From Ectocarpus siliculosus (Eukaryota > Sar > Phaeophyceae > Ectocarpales > Ectocarpaceae), in assembly GCA_000310025.1 (NCBI GenBank), contig FN649729.1, positions 4,409,216-4,473,215 on the forward strand: a stretch of DNA of 64,000 bases. Direction: 5' to 3'. The position numbers and the translations under genes are program-made. The notes under the pieces are model-generated. The model ran no database searches and was not told where the DNA came from. It saw only the letters and a list, made by a program, of their open reading frames with translations. Below, one piece after another: positions 36,472 to 49,460 of the stretch (its first letter is position 1; each line of letters begins with the position of its first letter).

Positions 36472-37757
36472 AGACAGTCGATAGATTCACTATATCAGCA
36501 GTAGATCCGTATCCCGAGGCAAGCTATACTCGGGAAAGTCCACACCGAAAAATAATTTCCCAGTGATAAACCGGCTAGTCCCCAGTCGCCAATCTGGTCA
36601 GGATGATCACAGGATTATCACGTAGCTTTTGTTGTTGAAATGCTGAACAAAATCTTGGCAGATTTCCTCGTTTTCTGGTCAGATCGGCCTCTGTGGAGCC
36701 GCGATCATTGCAAGACAGCCGGAGCAACGAAATCGCACCGGGAGGTGTCGGGTTTTTGTTAGCTATGTACTTCAGTATATTGCGGGTGTAATATTTAACT
36801 TATCTTATCTTATTTACGTATCGGTGCCCGACTTTCATCTTTTCCTTGTATCCGACATCTCTCTCTCTCCCGGCTGCCGGCACCGGTACTCTCTGCGGGT
36901 CGCTTGCCGATGCTACCAAACTTTGTTAACACGACTCCAAACGAGGCCATCGGCGCGTATTCTGGCAAAGTCTTTTGGACATCAATTCGACTTATCACCA
37001 CGACAGCACCCCCGTCCGCATCTAGCCGAAAACTCGGGCGAGAGGCCGCGTCGCTCATTCGCACAATCACAGTACCCGCCTGGTCTTGGTCACCGCAGAA
37101 ACAACTATCGAAGTATATCCCAGGGACGCACGCACGCACGCACACGTATTATCTGTAGCCATCGAGGGTGCCTCTTATCAATTATCTCTTTTGATCCCGC
37201 CATCTCCTTGCAATGTCACAGCAAAAAAACAAGGCACACTATTCGAAAGTATCAATTTGGCGGTCAACGTCAGCCTCATTCCCACACTCCACTACTCCGC
37301 CGATGTTACAAGAACGACTGCTTCCGTTGCTTCCCGTCCGTGCAGCTTTCACCAAACTTGTTTTCTCTCAAACGGAAACCACACCTCACAGCATAAAAAC
37401 GACAAGTTGCGTAAGCAACGCCGGGGAAAGCCTAAATTACGTCGACATCTTCCAAGCGCTCCGCGAGCTTCTCCTCCCCCGCTCTCTTTTGGGCGGATGC
37501 GCAGTGCTCGGGTTGCCGCCCCGGGATAGGCTTTGGGAAAGACATGACCTCCGGGTCTTCGTCAAAGGCGTCCCTGCACAGGTACGGAGGGGGCAAAGAG
37601 GTGGAGCAAAAACGTTAGGGTGGCTGAGGCGTAACCTTTAGTTTTGCCTCTCGCGAGCCCTCCAACTCCTTAAGACGTCGCTACCTGGAATGTCGTCCCC
37701 CGTCAACACTGTTTCCCCTCTACAGTATTTTAATTATTCGGCAAAAAGAGGCGATAA
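36472..37757. other. Intergenic region between convergent PH-EDR2C and kinase genes
   Basis: The two flanking genes end towards each other here, so this region holds both 3' ends. A plus-strand open frame at 36824-37396 (190 codons) is Arg/His/Ser-rich and matches nothing I know. A short CGCACGCA run lies near 37121-37143. Confidence 0.5.
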
Positions 37758-40700
37758 TCAAGACCTTGACATGGCACTGGCAAGTACGCACTTGCTGGCG
37801 ATGGCTTTGACGTCGGCAGCGCCGGAAATCATGCTGCCGAGGTCCTTGGCGAGGATCTCGCGAACCTCGTTGAAAGTAAACGCGTCCCCGGCACGTCGAG
37901 TGAGCTCCACCACGTGGCAACCGAGATTGGGGCTCGAGTAGACTTGCGCAACCATCTCCAAGCCGTCGCCCGGGAAAACAGCCTTGACCTGCAGGAGGAA
38001 AATTACCGACAGACCATGAGATTTGAGACACATCGCTCTTGTCGCGGCACAGCACAGTGGGTAGCGCATACCAAAACTTTGTGAAATGAGACATTCAGCG
38101 TTGGCAAACTCAACGTAACCATCTACACACATGTTTTGATCTATTACAAGCCACGGTTACCAAAGCATCGGGGGGCGGCGACCACCAACCTACACACGTC
38201 CGAACCATACCTTGGCTAATTGTGGCTTGAGCGTGACGTGTGGCGTGCCCGCCATGCCTGCCAGCGCAGATCTGAGTTTGTCCAGCAACATGTCCAACGC
38301 CGCCGCCGAGTAGAACACATGCATCCCGTGCAAGTCGGTGGGCACGTTTGGAGCTTGAAGGCGACTCTGGTCTACCTCCCCTGGTTTGCTAACGCTGCGC
38401 TGAACGTTCAGTGGGAAAGGGTCGACGTGCCCGCGTCCTTGGCGAGCTGCTTCCTCTTCCCTACGCTGTACGTGGGCTTGTCGCTCCGCGGCCTTCCGGT
38501 CATCTACACGCCTGGTCGAGAACGTTAACGACGTGTTGGTTGGTACCAATGTTAGCTGGAGAGGGGTTTTACAGAAGAAAATTCATGCATCTCCTACACT
38601 AAAAAAATACATGTTTCTTCTGAACCCATTCGTTTGCCACGGTGCTTACCGTTTCCGCTGGAGGAGTTCGTCGTAGAGAGTATGCGCGGGCAGGGTCCCG
38701 CCTGCCAACCACTCGTGTGACTTCAACTCTTCGAGAGTGGCACGCTGGAGAGGGTCTGCCACGAAAATGCGGTTCAAGAACGCCTGCCAAGAACAAAGCA
38801 GGGCAATGGCGTCAGAGCATGCTATGTCCGTCGGCAGTCGGGAGGATTTCCTTGGAGTTGCTAAGCACCTTCGTCACGGCAAAGCCCCTGTGTCGACTAC
38901 GCGCGCCCAGTTCGTCATGTACCGGGTGGATGGATAGGCTCACCTGCGCAAGTGGTGGGAAGTCAGGACAGCCTCGAAGGTGGGCAGCCCAGAAGCGATC
39001 GTGGCGCCCGCTTGATACAGCCCTGAACCACCAGTCCGTCGATACTGCCATCTGGAAGGGCGGGTTACCCGCGAGCATGATGAACAGAACAACGCCTGCC
39101 GACCAAAGGTCCGCCTGGGCACCGTCGTATGGCTGCTTCGCCAGCACCTCGGGAGCCATGTAGCTGCGAGTGCCACATTCAGTGTAGCACACGCCGTTTT
39201 CGTCCTGCCCAAGTGATGTAAGGCAGGTTGGTGCGGGTTACTCCTGGGCATACTCGAATAGTTCTCGGGCCAGGAGCTCCAACAAACCGCGTAACGCACC
39301 GACTGCTTTCCCGCAGCACGTTGACGGAATAGCAACGTTTAAAACGTATCGGTCTCAACATCATGACTTCCTCCAAAAGCATTAACAAGGTAAGCAGTAC
39401 CGAACTTTTGAGACATGGAGGAACCTCACCTCCATGATAGACGACAGCCCAAAGTCAGCCATCCTCAGCTGAAAATTGTTGTCGAGCAGGATGTTTTCAG
39501 GCTTGATATCGCGGTGCGCAATACCGGTGCTGTGGCACATCTCCAAGGCTGACAGCATCTGAGAAAAAAAGAATAAAATTGATTCATGCTTAAAATAAAT
39601 GAGCATGCGTGTGATCGGCCGAATATCTCTGTCACATCCTCCCATGAAAACACTGATCTTGCGCTGTGTTGAGCGTTTGCCGAACTCGGGGAGGGGCGTC
39701 GCTCAAAACGGGCCGGAAGGACCAATAGATTGCTGCAGGATTAGTCCGGCACAATCCATGGAAACAGCCTCGAGTGGTGACTACAGCAGTATGCCCGTTA
39801 TGAGGCCGCGTAGTACCACGAGGTTAGACCGGCCTTTCATACCGGGCACCCGGCCTTACTGAGGATTTCTATTTCCTCAACACATGTCATGCTTCCCATC
39901 CAACCTTTTTTCGTCTCTCAGGTACATGTTCAACCGGTACAGTAAGAAATTATGATAATTCCGACAGACAAACAAACATGAATACTACTGTGTAACGACT
40001 GAAACGGTAGTATGTAACGGCACGGACTGCCCAATCCTGACTAACCCTTTTGGAAAAAACGGACCACCACCGACACAGCAAGCGCTACAATGACTCCTAC
40101 CATGCGCTCATCACCTCTAAAGAAACTCCCTCAAGTCCGCCTGTCGCGTGGGCATTGCGGCATGCGCTGCGATCATCGTCTTCTTAGCCCTCTGCAGAAA
40201 GATAACGGCCTCAGCATGGCAGCTGTCAAAACCAGCGTGAATTCTACGGGACCGGTCTTATTGGGGGCAGGCGGCCATATTTGTGCGGCCTTCTATCGGG
40301 CCTTCTGTTGTATGTCTCACCTGACAAAAGTACGTCCTCGCGATCACCTCTGGAAATGCCCCTGTGTACATCATGAAGTCGAACAGCTCGCCTCCTACGG
40401 CAAGTTCCAACACAAGTATCACTACCTCCTTCTCCAGCCCGTTTTTCTTCACGTACGTCAAACTCTGTTGAATGCGGGCGTGTAACGGCACACAAGCGAA
40501 CGGAGAAGGTGAGAAACGTGCAAATCATCCGGTGAGCATCACTTTTTTCTCTATGCGGGACTACATTAATCGCCGTTCCTTAACATGGAGATAATCCATA
40601 CCGTATACGATATTCCGCCCTCCATTGATTCTCGCACTCGTGTCGGCAACGGTACTCATTCTTTTGGTTGTATATTTCTGTAAACACTTGACACTTGACA

Positions 40701-41447
40701 CCATAATCAGAAGACAAACCTCGTGGACGTCCTTAAGCCGTAGTACGTTCGGGTGGTCCAGCGCCTTCATTGATGTGATTTCTCGCCGCAGTTGCTGCGC
40801 CGCCCGCGCGCTCATGTTGTCCTTGTACATGATCTTCACGGCCACCGTCTCTCCTGTGCGCAAGTCGACTCCAAGCTTTACCCTAGCGGAACGGGTGTAC
40901 CGAGGTATCGGGCTGTTAATATAGTACCTACTGGCAGTGACATCTTCCATGGTTATACAAAATACTCCACCATGTCTTACAAGATACAAATATGACCCAA
41001 AACGCCTTAAACCGTCAAGATTCGAATACGTCTGGGTAGCACGGGGCATTCGAGGGTAACGTCTGTCGGCAGAGCCCGCAGTAGATCAAGCTTTTGGCAG
41101 CGGTCAGCACACAAAAAGCATCAAGAACCAACCAGCACGCGCTTGAAATTGTCCCGAAGTGTGACGCAAGAAAATTCCACTTGAAAGAAAAATCCTCGGA
41201 AACGCAATGGTGATGAATGAATGCAGATCAGATGCTATCGCTGTGTTGTGGAAGAACAGCAGTCGGATGGCCTCTAATTACATTCAATAAACTCCCCCGA
41301 AAACGGTGCTGTACAGCTTGAGACACACTTGGGCGTGTGCCTCAATGCGATGACTTACTTTCCGCTCATTCCTTTGCCCAGCGTGCGGTGGAGTTGGTAG
41401 TTGCCGAGTCTCCTTCCTGCCGCTTCATTCCCAGCCGTGTTGGCCAT
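37758..41447 (-). CDS. SnRK3/CIPK-like Ser/Thr protein kinase with KA1-like C-terminus
   Basis: Eight exons on the minus strand: 41359-41447, 40720-40882, 40321-40464, 39430-39558, 38944-39204, 38650-38783, 38211-38511, 37758-37988; 483 residues. The start Met opens [11 protein letters not shown] and is followed by [20 protein letters not shown], a glycine loop with Lys46 in VAVKIM. The catalytic loop is HRDIKPEN (about 147, Ile where Leu is usual), DFG is at about 167 and APE at about 193, followed by [15 protein letters not shown] and [13 protein letters not shown]. This is a CAMK/SNF1-type kinase. The last 75 residues ([15 protein letters not shown], then [19 protein letters not shown]) resemble the KA1/PPI fold at the end of CIPK kinases, where the VVE-R-GD pattern is typical. 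I do not see a clear NAF motif, so calcium-sensor (CBL) control is not shown. Between lies an Arg/Glu-rich linker. Cytosolic or membrane-associated signalling is inferred. Confidence 0.9.
39828..39864. repeat. Possible relic of the TAGTGCNGG element family
   Basis: The stretch ACCGGCCTTTCATACCGGGCAC and what follows in the kinase intron (39559-40320) resembles the inverted end of element B (ACCGGCACTATACCGGGCAC), with CCGGCCTT in place of CCGGCACT in both repeats. Only about 37 bases match, so it may be chance. Confidence 0.3.
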
Positions 41448-44400
41448 CTTCAAACTGCTTGTCGAACCTCTTGAACAACAAGTACCAATACCGCTCGCTG
41501 AACAGGACTCGTGTTATCCCTTGCTGTTGGAGCCAGGCGACAGCAGTAAACGCCATAAATTTGGCATATTCAAGAAGGGCGATCAGGTTTGGTGTACTAC
41601 TTCCCGACTGGATCAAGGTGTAGAACAAGGGTGACAACAGCTGCCGCCAATGTTACACAGCTGTTGTTACACAGCAGCCGGAATGAATTCACCAAAAAGA
41701 GGGCGGAATTCTAGGTTTGCTAACTCGACCATGGCCTCCGAGCTGAAACGAACAAGGCATACACTAAGTGGTGATGAGTTATAGCTCCAGCGACCTCTCA
41801 ATGGGCCATTATTAGCGTTGCTGAGACACTCCACATCTGAATAAGCCAACAACAAGCGCGGAGCTTCGTGTGCGAAATAGAGGTGTTTGAGGGAACAACA
41901 ACCGCCGGCGCTCACCAACTCTTCGTAGATGCCCAAAATCCGATCAGAGCGACGTGTAGCAGCGAGAGGGAAGTTGACCAGATGGTGGTACCGACCCGAG
42001 AGAGATGTAGAGCCAGGGACAGGAGAGGAGAGAAGGAGAGGTGTGTGAGCCCTGAGGTGGACGGCTTCTGCCCGATCACAAGCAAATTACGCACACAGAA
42101 TGTTCCGTGATTTTAATTTTCTATTAGCCCGTGGAAGGATCTTTCTTCGGTCGGAGGCGTATTTACCACTGCTGTGGCCGGGAATATAGTTCGGGATTGG
42201 TTGAAAAGCAAAGAGCTCGGGTTTGACTTCGAACTTTGGGACGCGGGTTCGAGCCTCGGCATCGGCACTTTTTTTTAATGACAACAAAAAAACGAAAACG
42301 ATATTTTTTTTTCTCGCTTTTTCCTGCTGGCCCAAAGTGGCAACTTGTTGATGGTCACAAGTAATTTCACCGGTTGAGTGGGGAAAACATGTTGAATACG
42401 ATCAAAAAGGGGTTGGAGAACAAGGCCAGAGGGTGGGAAACACATAAAAAAAAGAATGAGGGAAAAAAACCAAGTCTTCGCCCCGCACGGGCACTTCGAA
42501 AATGGTCACTCTTCCTTACCGAAAAAATCGTGGGGACCCCCCCCAGGAGGTAGGTCTAAACGCGACCCATCCGCTCTTTTAGGGAGGTATTTCACATGTA
42601 TCCATCTTATTCAGGCTGTAGGAGTATTGCCGCGAAGTGTTTCGGGCTGAAACTCTTTCTAAACACACGAAATAGAAATGCGAACCATATTCCCGTATCT
42701 TCAAATCCCAGCTATATTCCCGGCCAGAGTGAGTGGTAGTCTTTTTGTGTCCGTCCCCGGTTATGGCACGTGGATGATGGGTGCGTTGTATGGTCTGTGG
42801 TGCGGTCTATACAGCAGCGACCACAGGTACGTGTAACAGTCCTGTCCTCTCGTCTGTGGAGGAGGAGAATTTGTTGTGTCATGAATAAAGAAACGAAACC
42901 AAAGAAAAAGTCCGGTCTATCGAGATACTTCAAACAAACAAAGTACTGGTACGTGTGCACGCCGACCCCGCACGCGCACATGATCTATTATTGCGGCACC
43001 CATGGTATCAACTGCGTGCAAGTCACTCTTCGCGGTGCTGCACTTACTCTACCAACAGCACCCATCAAACAATCAATTGATTAACTGCTTCGTCAGAACG
43101 TCTGGGCTCTATTGTGTACGAACAACGTTCGAGGAAAAAAAAATGTTGGTGTGTTGACTTGCAGACTACTTCGTACTTCATCGTATTCTGGCTATAATTC
43201 AGACAAGATCATCTACCAGGTATTTATTATTTCAGAAGTCCTGTGTAGTGTGCAGTAGTCTAGACACATCTACCGTATCTTCACCAAGTCTTGGGTGCAT
43301 CCTTCCTACTATATCTGTTGGTTTTTAAGAGTAGAAGACCATCAGTCGGGCCCACTTACAGGAGGTTTTTAGTTATTTTGTACCAGGTATGCATCACGTT
43401 TCCTCTTCATGCGGTGCCTCCTTCCTCAGCTATGTAGTTCTTATCACGAGAAGGTTTAGGCCGCCCGTTTTCTCGTCGACCGTGAAGTCGGGGTGCATTT
43501 TCCCCACCGGAAACAACAACGTCTTTCAATCACTTGATTGAGAGACGTCCAAACTCCAACCTGCTACTTGTACTACTACTACTCTAGCAGGTTTACGACA
43601 GGGAGGTTGACCATGAGAGACAGGGACCAACGACCGGGAGATGGGACCTTTGAAAAGGTCGCAGACAGATGCGTGCATATTATGAGCGGGTTGCCACTGC
43701 TGTAGCGTGCGTCGATGGTGATTGAATTTCAATGTCCAGGGAAGGAACAATCGGCCCGCCCGACAGGTGTGGCACGCGCGCCCTAAAAAGGGGCAAGGGC
43801 GCAGCACTCATGCATCCCGTGCATCCAGACTCCCTCTGTCTCCCCCAGCTGCCCTGTGTTGCGTTGAAAAAAGGAGGCCGCTGCTGGCCAAGCCGAGTGA
43901 CACTAAGCAAGAAAAACTCGCGCCGGCAAGGTGAAAGGGGGGCTGGAGGGACTCATGCTCGAGCGGGAGAACCGCGTTCGTTCTCCATGACTTTTGAGTA
44001 AAAAAAAAATGCGTGATCAACCTCTAGCTCGGTAGGACATCTTGTATATAGCCTAGACAAGCTGAATAAGGATATCACCACTAAATACTAACGTGTCGTT
44101 GCCATCTATCGAAACTAATTGCTGCTCAATTCGGCGAACGACGCTGGATCTTCCTACCTATCCTCCGTGAGACTATACCCAATCCAGTTCGGAGGGGGAC
44201 AAGTCAAAAACCCCCACGAAAAATTCAATGCACGAGCGCAACACGTGCATTGCAAGCAAGCCTCAGCAAAAACAAGCACGACAACTAAAGAGCAGTCGGC
44301 TCAGGGAAAATTGTTTCGGCCAAGTCGATACACAGCATCCATCCACAGGATGATCCTGGCTAGTTCGATCCTCTAAAGGTCGCATGCAGGCTAACAGAAA

Positions 44401-44511
44401 AAAGCCATCTAGACTAGGGAGTTTGCCGAGCGGCTAAACAAAAAAACTAACTTCTGATTCCGACGTCCGTTGTCACCACAAGAAAACAAGAAAAACGGCG
44501 ATGCGCTGACT
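41448..44511. other. Intergenic region upstream of the kinase and downstream of the desaturase
   Basis: No gene is recognised in about 3 kb. It includes the 5' flank of the kinase and the 3' flank of the desaturase. A tRNA-like segment with a B-box (GGGTTCGAGCC) followed by a T run lies at about 42180-42277. Open frames here are short and have no known motif. Confidence 0.5.
42180..42277 (+). other. tRNA-like segment with B-box and T run
   Basis: The stretch starts GCCGGGA, has GTTCGGGATTGG near the place of a D-arm, and ends GCGGGTTCGAGCCTCGGCATCGGC just before CACTTTTTTT. The T-arm consensus GGTTCGAGCC and the T run match a Pol III B box and terminator. The end stem pairs only in part, the length is about 90 bases and no clean anticodon arm forms. 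It is more likely a tRNA-derived repeat or a chance match than a working tRNA. Confidence 0.25.
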
Positions 44512-47500
44512 TTATTCAAACGCCGACTTGTCGTTCTTGTAGTATACGGTTTCCCCTTCGTCTTCTACAAACAAGCACTCCTGCGGGACAAAGGCGGCGT
44601 CAACAAACGCAGTGGGGGCGACGTTGACGAAAGGGCTTAGGAAACTTCACCGCTTCCTGCTGATGGAGTTGTACGGCTCTGCCATTGACAAACTAATTGG
44701 CATATCCCAAACGCGCACGGTATATGTTAACGATGAAATCAACGAGGGCAGGGCATCGGTGCTCTTTGTCCTGCAGCACAAGCTGTCCAACATGCCTCCG
44801 TCGAGCGCCTCACGGGGTGCTCGGTTACATGGGTTAGTACACGCAACATATGTAACGGGTCTTACGGGTACTAGGTAAGACATATTCGACACTATACTCG
44901 TGACGTGTCACCGAACCCCGAAACGACCAGCACACATGTGCGCGCAACAAACGCTGGGGGGACAAATTGATGGGAGGGCTGGGTCTCAAGCAGGCCTCAT
45001 CGCTCTGTGGCGCCACACCGCGTGTGGCAGCATCCGTACTTTGTTGACCGGCCACCGCGCACGTAGGCGCATTTGTAGGTGATTCACCAGAACTACACCT
45101 GGATTATTGCCGAAGCCTCAAACCGGGGGCATGTGCTCACCTCTGTCCCCTTGAAGAACCGCTTGATGAGATGGAATGGGATGGGTCCAGACTTTTCCGG
45201 CTCCACGAAATAGTCCCCGAGCACCGGCTTCACGGCCTCCGTCGCTTCCACGATGTGGTAATGGGGCATCTGGTAGGTCAACACAAGCGGCAAGAGTTGA
45301 ACGCGCCTACCATCAAATAACGAAGGTAAAATTACCGGTCACCCCGTACCTTCTGACTCTGTGGAATGCGGGTTCGAATCTCTCTGGAGTGCAACACTTG
45401 TGATACGCATGGAAAGCGCCTAGTCATGATCAATTGCAAACTGGGGGAATCAACTGAAGGAACCAACTGCTGAATTCCGTTCTCGCGTAAATTGTTGAAG
45501 GCAAGCATCGCAGAAAGAACGATTGAAAAGAAAAAATCCCGTTTTTACCGTCCTCTCGTGAGAACCCGGCTGGTGCGTCACCCAGAACCGGTGGGGACCA
45601 ATCTACACACAACATGAACGACCCATGCCACAAAGCACTAAATAGCACCAAGGAACCGACCCAAAATATAACGTCGATACCCGAATACCACATGCCTCGG
45701 GTTCCACGTAGTACCTGAGGGAAGAGGTGGTGAACAACGTGTGTACCGATATTGTGGTGGATATCGTTGAAGATACCGTAGTCGTGGTCACGAGTGGACA
45801 GACCCCCTCGCATGTACGACCATGCGCTTCCACGGTACCATGGCACCTAAGTACGCCAAGTAAACGAGAGCCAACGCGCGGATGTAAGTCTGGATGATGT
45901 TTCACGTAAGCGGCAGGAGTGAGCATCAACAGGACCGGAAAATATGAAACATTTCCGGCGCAGGAGCAAGTCTTGGCGCATGACCAGCGACCTACGTGAT
46001 GCATCAGAGACCCAAAACACATCGCCATCAGGCGCAAATGATGCGCCGATAATTCAACGTACAATGCTTGTGGAGAGCAAGAGGTCCTGCATTTCACAGT
46101 CTTCTTGCTGTGTGCCCGTAAGACAGAGCAGACCAGAAACACAAAAACGCAGAGGCGAAATGCAATGCGAAAGGTAAAACAAGTTGAATTAATGGCGAGT
46201 GAAATTGCCGCCCAACAAGGCAGCTATTGTCCGCATGCAAGTTTCACCTCTCACAAGCACAGCAAACAATAGACGAGACCAAAACAGCGGTATGATGGTC
46301 TCACCTCCTTGTCAGTGTGGTGCAGGTACGTGACCACATCGAGCCACATCACGTTAATCCAGTAGGGCACCATGTATATCTTGGCCATGAAGAGGAATCC
46401 GAATTTGAAACACCCAGCTGTGCAAAGACCGGACATATTTTGGCACGGATACACGGATATCAAACAGAGCAAGTCAGAATTGGATTTGGATCGATACCCA
46501 GCATTGATGTACTTACGACGTTTGAGATTCTCATGGCGACACGCAATTTAGAAACCAATCTCAACCTAGTGTCCGCTTACCAGCGAGCAGGGCCCCCATC
46601 GCGGCGTAGCACGCAGTGGACGTCAAGACGTCGTTTTTCTCCGACGGCGTGAACAAGGAAGATTTGGGGTTGAAGTGCGACCCGGTCTTGCCAGGTGATC
46701 GCTGTGATGATGCCACCCAAACGCACAACAAACACACAATCAAAACAGGTGGTTAGCGGCACCGTCGTGCGTGGGACCAAGGCGATGTCGTGTGTATTCG
46801 TAGAGGCACCCGTTCGTCAACCCCCCTCCACAACTTCTTGGTGGGGATGGGCCTGGCCGGCACCAAAAAGCAGACTGGACTACACCCGGGCTTCCGGCAG
46901 TTCGCGGAGAGGTCCTTGTTTCATTCAGATGTTAATTCTGGGTACGTTTCCCTTGCATTAGATTATTTGATTTTCATCTCTTGACTGCGAATGAATAAGG
47001 CGCGTCGGAGCACTTTCCTGGATTGTCCGTCGTGCGCTGTGCCAAGCAATGAGATACACCAGCAGTGAACACAACATAAACACTTGCGGCTACGAATGCT
47101 TGCGAAAGATATTGTCGCGTCCGGTTTGGCAGGCACAAGCGGCGTAGCCACCACGGAGGGAAGCACGTGCACCCGAGCGCTCACCAGGTAGAGGTAGAAC
47201 GGGTAAACCACGAGCATCATCCACTTGTTGAAGCGCCCCATACGGGCTCCAAAGTCCATTTTCTTCACCGTTGATCGTGAAGGAGGAGTCCTACGTGAAA
47301 CCGAAAAGTTGGTTCGAACGAAACAGGAAAGTCAGCGCATATTGAGCACGGGGAAATCACGGTAGGGCGGCGTAAGAGCGCAGACGCACGAATACTCCCC
47401 CGTACTATGTATCACCTTGTACCTGCCACTACATGACACGAAAGGAGCGAGAGGCAGCTTGAGGGGTTGGCATTAAGGAAACCTTTTTAAGAGCACTGGC

Positions 47501-48133
47501 GACACGCAACCCCCACATATCAACAGTATTCACCAGCTCTCATCGTTCTCGATGTGTCCGTGGTTGGAGTGGTGCGTCCTGTGAGATATCCGCCAGCCGT
47601 GGTAGGGGACCATGATGAAGGAGTGCGTCAGATGACCTTTGGAAAAGAGGAGCAAGAAAGCGGGACGACGGGACACATGATCAAACATACAAAATAACGC
47701 TGTTGAGCAATTGGTCCCCAATCTTCTGCTAGGTACCGATCTTGCCAGGGAGGGCCTCCCAACTCTTGTCCGAATTGTGGAACTATTACAACGGCGGTAA
47801 ATCATCGATAGAATTGGTAACCTAGTAGGGCTCACCAATAAAGCTGTTGAGCCTTTTGCTGTTGCTGAACGAGCCATGGCCGCAGTCGTGTCCGACCACG
47901 AACAGCGCCCAGAACATGGTGCCCTGCGCCAACCAGTAAGCCGGCCAGACCAGAGGGTTCTTGATAGCGAGGGCTCCAGCAGCGAGGCCCGCCACAACCA
48001 CCATGTCTCTTGCGAGGTAGGACAGCGAACGGAATGTGTCCTTCTTGAAACATTTCGCAGGGATGGCTTTGCGGATGTCCGCAAGGGTGAACGGTGGTTC
48101 TGCTCCGAAGTCGAAGGCCGCCTTCTCTGCCGG
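44512..48133 (-). CDS. Omega-3 fatty acid desaturase (FAD3/7/8 type), 5' end incomplete
   Basis: Membrane di-iron desaturase that puts a double bond at the omega-3 position of linoleoyl-type chains (18:2 to 18:3). Exons on the minus strand: 47836-48133, 47534-47636, 47185-47290, 46581-46701, 46305-46417, 45715-45846, 45141-45269, 44512-44580; 356 residues from the first certain exon. The three histidine boxes are [13 protein letters not shown] and [96 protein letters not shown] and [17 protein letters not shown] are the plant omega-3 pattern rather than the delta-12 one. Hydrophobic segments flank the boxes as in the family. The start codon and any transit peptide lie in an exon upstream of 48133; a candidate is given separately. 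Plastid or ER location is therefore open. The last exon encodes only 22 residues. Confidence 0.92.
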
Positions 48134-49354
48134 CTTTTGTGGGCAGCAAACATCCAAGTACACCGGACATATCAGGAGGACAACACCATGATCGTTCAGA
48201 GCATGCCACGGCATTGTTGTTGTCGTCACATTAAAAACCGTTCCGATCTCTCTACCCAGCACCTTCATATGTCCGTACTGATCCAACGCTTGGACGCGGT
48301 CGATCCCCGTGGTCACAGGTAAACTTACCCCAACATAAAAAAAATGGACCCGATGGTTCTGCAAGCGCCATTACTTGTAAAAATCAACGACAGATAGTCT
48401 GGAGCCCTCCGCTCCCCCTACATGCTATGTGACGTCAAAACTGAAACTGCTGGAGGCGGTATAATTCCCGATGCGCGGTAAAAGAGGGCGCGATTGTGTG
48501 GGTTGACCATTGGATTGGGGCGTATGCTACAGGCCGCGCCACCGCTTGATAACGTGCAAGTTGCCTATTGACAGATACTTAAATAGAAGTACTAGTAAAA
48601 TAGAGCGAGCGAATGGCTGTACACCGCGAATGGTTGCAGACTAGATACGTGTGGTACCCGGCGGGGCGAAAAAAATGGCAAGCCATACTGCTGTACATGG
48701 TACTTGTGTTCACGGTAGAAGCAGCAACCCCACCCTCTTATTCGGGCCCGACCTCCTAACGTCAAGAAACGTCAAGAAATGTGTTCACTGGTTGACCCGT
48801 TTGACGCAACGGCTTTGCCACTACGCATCGCTGCCGCCCGCTTGCCGTGTTTCCGATTTGACCGTAGTAGAGCAATGGTAGCATAGTAGCCCCGTGTAAG
48901 TATAATAGGATGTAGATTGTCGGTGGTGATCTACTAAAGTACTTGCATTTACCTCGCTGACGTGTGCTAACCGGAAACGTGCGTAGATAGAGATTTAACC
49001 TCAAATTGAAATACGCAGATGCTCCTTCACAACGAAATGAACGGCAGATCTTTCGTCCAACACGCAAGGAGATAGATCAGGTGCTTGGTTTCCCATTGTC
49101 ACGAATTGAGGACCTTTCAACCTCGGAAAATCTCCAGTGACGCCAGCAGCAGCATCCAACTCTCCCATCCATAAAGTACGTCTCATTTCTCCGATTTTCC
49201 CACTGAAAGGGTACGTCTGGGTTTTGCATACCACACCATCGGACAAACCATAGACTAGACAAGATACAACCGTATCGTTGGGTGACACACACATGCGTTC
49301 GTTGTTGTACAAAATCCAGGCATAAGCTCTCTTTGCCAATATCTCAGGCCTCAC
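48134..49354. other. Probable 5' intron of the desaturase, no gene recognised
   Basis: If the candidate exon at 49355-49460 is real, this is intron. I see no other coding exon that fits. The frame of the first certain exon stays open upstream to an ATG near 48209, which would be an alternative start without a transit peptide. Confidence 0.4.
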
Positions 49355-49460
49355 CTGAGTCTCCGCCAAGGGCACGCTAACAGCTCGCGCGGCCATGTCT
49401 GGCCGTCCCTGTTTGCTTGGCTTGTGGCTCTCAAGTCCCATCCGGAGTTGGGCGGTGCTC
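49355..49460 (-). CDS. Candidate 5' exon of the omega-3 desaturase
   Basis: A minus-strand exon-like block bounded by TTTCAG upstream and by a CAG/GTGAGG donor downstream. Read in the phase that joins the first certain desaturase exon, it encodes STAQLRMGLESHKPSKQ and then MAARAVSVPLAETQ. It is basic and rich in Ser/Ala, as expected of a transit region. The join would give [20 protein letters not shown] further upstream start exon would still be needed, unless translation starts at the internal Met. There is no homology evidence, only phase and splice fit. Confidence 0.3.

Noticed and set aside
36824-37396. 190-codon plus-strand open frame between PH-EDR2C and the kinase
   Set aside because: Biased Arg/His/Ser composition and no conserved pattern; the stretch is the convergent 3' region of two genes.
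40561-41049. Extension of kinase exon 2 upstream to [14 protein letters not shown]
   Set aside because: It would lose the glycine loop. An exon at 41359-41447 supplies LGKGMSGK with matching phase, and an acceptor precedes VKLG.
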